In this document: positions 61,485-64,000 of the stretch, in pieces
How the letters are laid out: the number at the start of each line of letters is the position of its first letter
Position numbering within the stretch: the first letter of the stretch is position 1
Assembly: GCF_039975415.1 (NCBI RefSeq)
Contig: NZ_JBDWHD010000014.1
DNA length: 64,000 bases
Reading direction: 5' to 3' (one strand)
Origin: Ascidiaceihabitans sp039975415
Lineage (GTDB): Bacteria > Pseudomonadota > Alphaproteobacteria > Rhodobacterales > Rhodobacteraceae
Translations under genes and position numbers: made by a program
The notes under the pieces: generated by a model
The model's database searches: none
What the model saw: the letters and a program-made list of their open reading frames with translations, nothing else
What the model was told of the DNA's origin: nothing

Positions 61485-63313
61485 GTGCGCCCGAATAGCC
61501 GTTCGATGTCTGCCAATTTCAGCTCCACATAGGTGGGGCGTCCGTGGTTGCATTGACCGGAATGCGGGGTGGCTTCCATTTCACGTAACAACGCATTCAT
61601 TTCCTCGGCCCGCATCCAGCGGCCAGACCGGATCGACCCATGGCAGGCCACCCGGCTTAGGATCGCTTCGACCTTAGCCTGCACCATGTTTGAGCTGCCT
61701 TGATCCGCCAATTCATCGAGAATATCCAAAATCATCGCCCGCGCGTTGACCTCGCCCAATATTGCAGGCGTTTCGCGTACGGCAATCGCGCCGCCACCGA
61801 AGGGTTCAATCCCCAATCCAAAGCGCGCCAAATCATCAGCAACGTCCAGCAATCGGGCGCAGTCGCCTTCGGACAGCTCAACGATTTCAGGGATCAAAAG
61901 CCCTTGGGTTGCAACACCGTTTTCCGCCATCTGGTGTTTCAGTTTTTCATAAACCAACCGCTCATGCGCCGCATGTTGATCGACGATAACCATGCCATGT
62001 GCGGTTTGGGCGATAATATAGTTTTCGTGGACTTGCCCACGTGCCGTGCCCAACGGCAGGTCTTGGGGCGCCTCATCTGGCACAGGTTCAGGGGCCATAA
62101 CCTGACCGCTGTAATCTTGTCGCATCTCTGCAAAACCGGGCGCTTGCGTCTCGCGGGGAGTGACACGCGACCCAACGTGGGGACGGTCCATCTGATACAC
62201 GCGCCCGGCCGTGGTCTCTGGTGTCATGGCCCCCAAAGTGGCACCCGCAACAGTGGTCGACGCGCGATGCCCAGCATCTGCCAGCGCATGCCGCAGCGCG
62301 GACACGATCAATCCACGCGCCAGTCCCGGATCACGAAAGCGGACCTCGGATTTGGCCGGGTGCACATTCACATCCACAAGCGTCGGATCGCAATCCAGAA
62401 ACAGGGCCGCCGCCGGGTGACGATCACGGCTTAGAAAATCGAAATAGGCCCCGCGCAACGCTCCCACCAGCAACTTGTCACGCACCGGGCGACCGTTGAC
62501 GAACAGGTACTGCGCCACGGCTGAACCACGCGAATAGGTCGGCAACGCAGCGTATCCTGTCAGATGCAGCCCCTCACGCTCTGCGTCTATTTTCAGGCTG
62601 TTGTCTGCAAATTCGCGGCCCAAAACCGTGGCCAGTCGTCCATGCAGCGCGTCGAACATATCCCCTGTTTCCGCTTCGGCGCGAAAGGTCGTGCGGGGGG
62701 CGTCGCCGCTGACATCGCGAAGCTCAAAGCGCACAAATGGCTCGGCCATCGCAAGGCGTTTGATCACATCCCCGATGGCTTGGGATTCGGCGCGGTCGGT
62801 GCGCAGGAACTTCAACCGCGCAGGCGTGGCATAAAACAAATCCCGCAAGGTGATCACGGTTCCGCCATTTAAGGCAGCAGGTCGCACGTCGCCGACATGT
62901 CCACCTTCGACATTGATCTCGTAGGCGGCGGCCCCGGGCACACGCGAGGTGATATTCAAACGCCCGACAGCGCCCAAAGATGGCAAGGCTTCGCCCCGAA
63001 AGCCAAAAGTGTGGATGTTCAACAGGTCAGAGCCATCGATCTTTGAGGTCGCATGGCGTGACAATGCCAAGGGCAAATCATCACCAGCAATGCCGCAGCC
63101 GTCGTCCGTGACGCGGATCAAGGTTTTGCCACCGTCCGCCACGTCGATGGTGATGCGCATTGCACCGGCATCTATCGCGTTTTCCACCAATTCCTTAACA
63201 GCCGACGCAGGGCGTTCGACCACTTCGCCTGCAGCGATGCGATTAATCGCAGCATCGTCAAGCTGGCGGATAACGGGGCGGTTTTCGCTGATGTTGGGGT
63301 CAATTGCGGCCAT
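61481..63313 (-). CDS. mutL: DNA mismatch repair protein MutL
   Basis: 610 residues from ATG 63313 (MAAIDPNISENRPVIRQLDD). GHKL ATPase motifs are intact: VENAIDAGAMRI, RVTDDGCGIAG, LLNIHTFGFRGEALPSLGAV. The C-terminal endonuclease motif is present as DQHAAHERLVYEK, with ACHGSIRSGRW and SGQCNHGRPT later, so it is a nicking MutL as expected in a lineage lacking MutH. It links MutS recognition to strand removal. Confidence 0.95.
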   Translation of the reverse strand: MAAIDPNISENRPVIRQLDDAAINRIAAGEVVERPASAVKELVENAIDAGAMRITIDVADGGKTLIRVTDDGCGIAGDDLPLALSRHATSKIDGSDLLNIHTFGFRGEALPSLGAVGRLNITSRVPGAAAYEINVEGGHVGDVRPAALNGGTVITLRDLFYATPARLKFLRTDRAESQAIGDVIKRLAMAEPFVRFELRDVSGDAPRTTFRAEAETGDMFDALHGRLATVLGREFADNSLKIDAEREGLHLTGYAALPTYSRGSAVAQYLFVNGRPVRDKLLVGALRGAYFDFLSRDRHPAAALFLDCDPTLVDVNVHPAKSEVRFRDPGLARGLIVSALRHALADAGHRASTTVAGATLGAMTPETTAGRVYQMDRPHVGSRVTPRETQAPGFAEMRQDYSGQVMAPEPVPDEAPQDLPLGTARGQVHENYIIAQTAHGMVIVDQHAAHERLVYEKLKHQMAENGVATQGLLIPEIVELSEGDCARLLDVADDLARFGLGIEPFGGGAIAVRETPAILGEVNARAMILDILDELADQGSSNMVQAKVEAILSRVACHGSIRSGRWMRAEEMNALLREMEATPHSGQCNHGRPTYVELKLADIERLFGRT

Positions 63314-63447
63314 GCCCCGATATGTAGCATGCAAAGACGCGATTCGACCAGCAAGGTAAGGCGGGGTTTAGCCCGCCTTTCTGGTGTTTTGGTTAACGCG
63401 CTGAAAAGGCTGCAAAGACGTCGTAAGGTGTGGCTTGCCGCACCTGA

Positions 63448-64000
63448 TTACGCCGCCGCAAAGCCCGCATCCAACCCTGTCAGAACACGGTTCACTTCAT
63501 CTTCGGTAATGATCAAAGGCGGCGACATCAGGATGTTGTTGCCGCCCAAACGCACCATAACGCCCGCATCATACGCCGCTGCATGAATGCGCTTCATCGT
63601 GGCCATGTCCATGGGGGTTTTGGCACCGCGGTCCGACACCAGTTCAAGCCCTGTCATCAACCCATGCCCGCCGCGGACGTCCCCGATGATATCGTATTTC
63701 TCCATCAATTTGACACACCCGTCATACAGTTGTGTGCCCCGCAAACCGGCATTTGTCTTTGTGTCCAAACGCAAGGTTTCAGACAGACAGGCCGTCACAG
63801 CCGCTGCCCCAACCGGATGCGCGGAATAGGTGTAGCCGTGGAAAATCGCCCCGTCTTCGCCAGATGTTTCAAACACCTCTGCCACAGCCTCCGACATCAA
63901 GGCCGCGCCAACCGGGAAGTACCCCGAAGTGATCCCTTTTGCGCAACACATCATATCAGGCTGCACGCCAAAGTGGGTGCTGCCGGACCAATCGCCAGAC
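63448..64000 (-). CDS. Class III aminotransferase, 5' part beyond window
   Basis: 184 codons of the C-terminal part; the start lies past base 64000. The PLP lysine is in PDMMCCAKGITSGYFPVGAA, followed by HGYTYSAHPVGAAAVTACLS and RGGHGLMTGLELVSDRGAKT. This is an omega-aminotransferase such as taurine or beta-alanine:pyruvate type; substrate cannot be told. It lies downstream of mutL's promoter region on the same strand, with a 134-base gap before mutL. Confidence 0.88.
   Translation of the reverse strand, partial: SGDWSGSTHFGVQPDMMCCAKGITSGYFPVGAALMSEAVAEVFETSGEDGAIFHGYTYSAHPVGAAAVTACLSETLRLDTKTNAGLRGTQLYDGCVKLMEKYDIIGDVRGGHGLMTGLELVSDRGAKTPMDMATMKRIHAAAYDAGVMVRLGGNNILMSPPLIITEDEVNRVLTGLDAGFAAA

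Noticed and set aside
1..64000. CRISPR arrays, tRNA/rRNA genes, prophage or insertion sequences
   Set aside because: No regularly spaced repeats, cloverleaf-type tails, transposase or integrase sequences were recognised by eye.

Overview
The window reads as chromosomal DNA of a marine alphaproteobacterium of the Rhodobacterales (Roseobacter group). This is inferred from gene content and order: an RpoE-ChrR singlet-oxygen module next to its five-gene operon, a C-terminal Hint_2-type protein, lineage-typical DUF1674, DUF3035, DUF3179 and DUF482 proteins, type I secretion genes and pcaGH. Base composition is moderately GC-rich, and genes are tightly packed with many ATGA, GTGA or TGATG overlaps. 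I found no rRNA, tRNA, CRISPR array, insertion sequence or prophage. Most of the window is ordinary housekeeping and metabolic DNA.

Layout. 0-6.3 kb: sfsA (cut by the window edge), a run of four genes (CinA-like, GNAT, AhpD-like, OmpA-like), a LysR regulator, and an ECF sigma / anti-sigma / small membrane protein operon. 6.3-9 kb: a decayed zntB/corA-type gene and fadH. 9-19.6 kb: a secreted lysozyme-like protein, a tight ridA-ugpQ-DUF482-phhB operon, a type I secretion ABC/HlyD pair, mlaA-mlaC and a PBP1A-type synthase. 19.8-21.6 kb: glnK-amtB for ammonium uptake. 21.6-24.5 kb: an AT-richer accessory patch with a DUF1963 protein, a hairpin-dense spacer and a Hint-domain protein. 24.5-31.9 kb: an aminotransferase, sseA, a secreted protein built of internal repeats, trmL, smpB, DUF3179 and pcaHG. 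32-38.8 kb: leuB, then leuD and leuC, separated by accessory genes that include a secreted cyanovirin-N-like lectin and a small cysteine-rich secreted protein. 39-42.8 kb: an MscS channel, a possible GT42-like enzyme, rsfS and rlmH. 42.9-51.4 kb: a long minus-strand run (rsmB, heparinase-like, purH, lspA, DUF3035 lipoprotein, two M16 peptidases). 51.5-57.8 kb: a DUF1674 protein and the RpoE-ChrR regulator pair divergent from a five-gene operon. 57.9-64 kb: ada, an ICL/PEP-mutase-like enzyme, a DUF4274-like protein, rmuC, mutL and a cut-off class III aminotransferase.

How parts work together. GlnK regulates AmtB. MlaA and MlaC belong to one lipid-transport route. LeuC, LeuD and LeuB catalyse successive leucine steps. 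LspA would process the lipoproteins encoded nearby. ChrR holds RpoE inactive until singlet oxygen appears, and a good match to the RpoE promoter lies just upstream of rpoE (TGATCC, 18 bases, TATC). The observations most worth following are the CVNH lectin, the five-fold repeat protein, the Hint/DUF1963 patch, the GT42-like protein and the zntB pseudogene. No clearly new multi-gene system was found.
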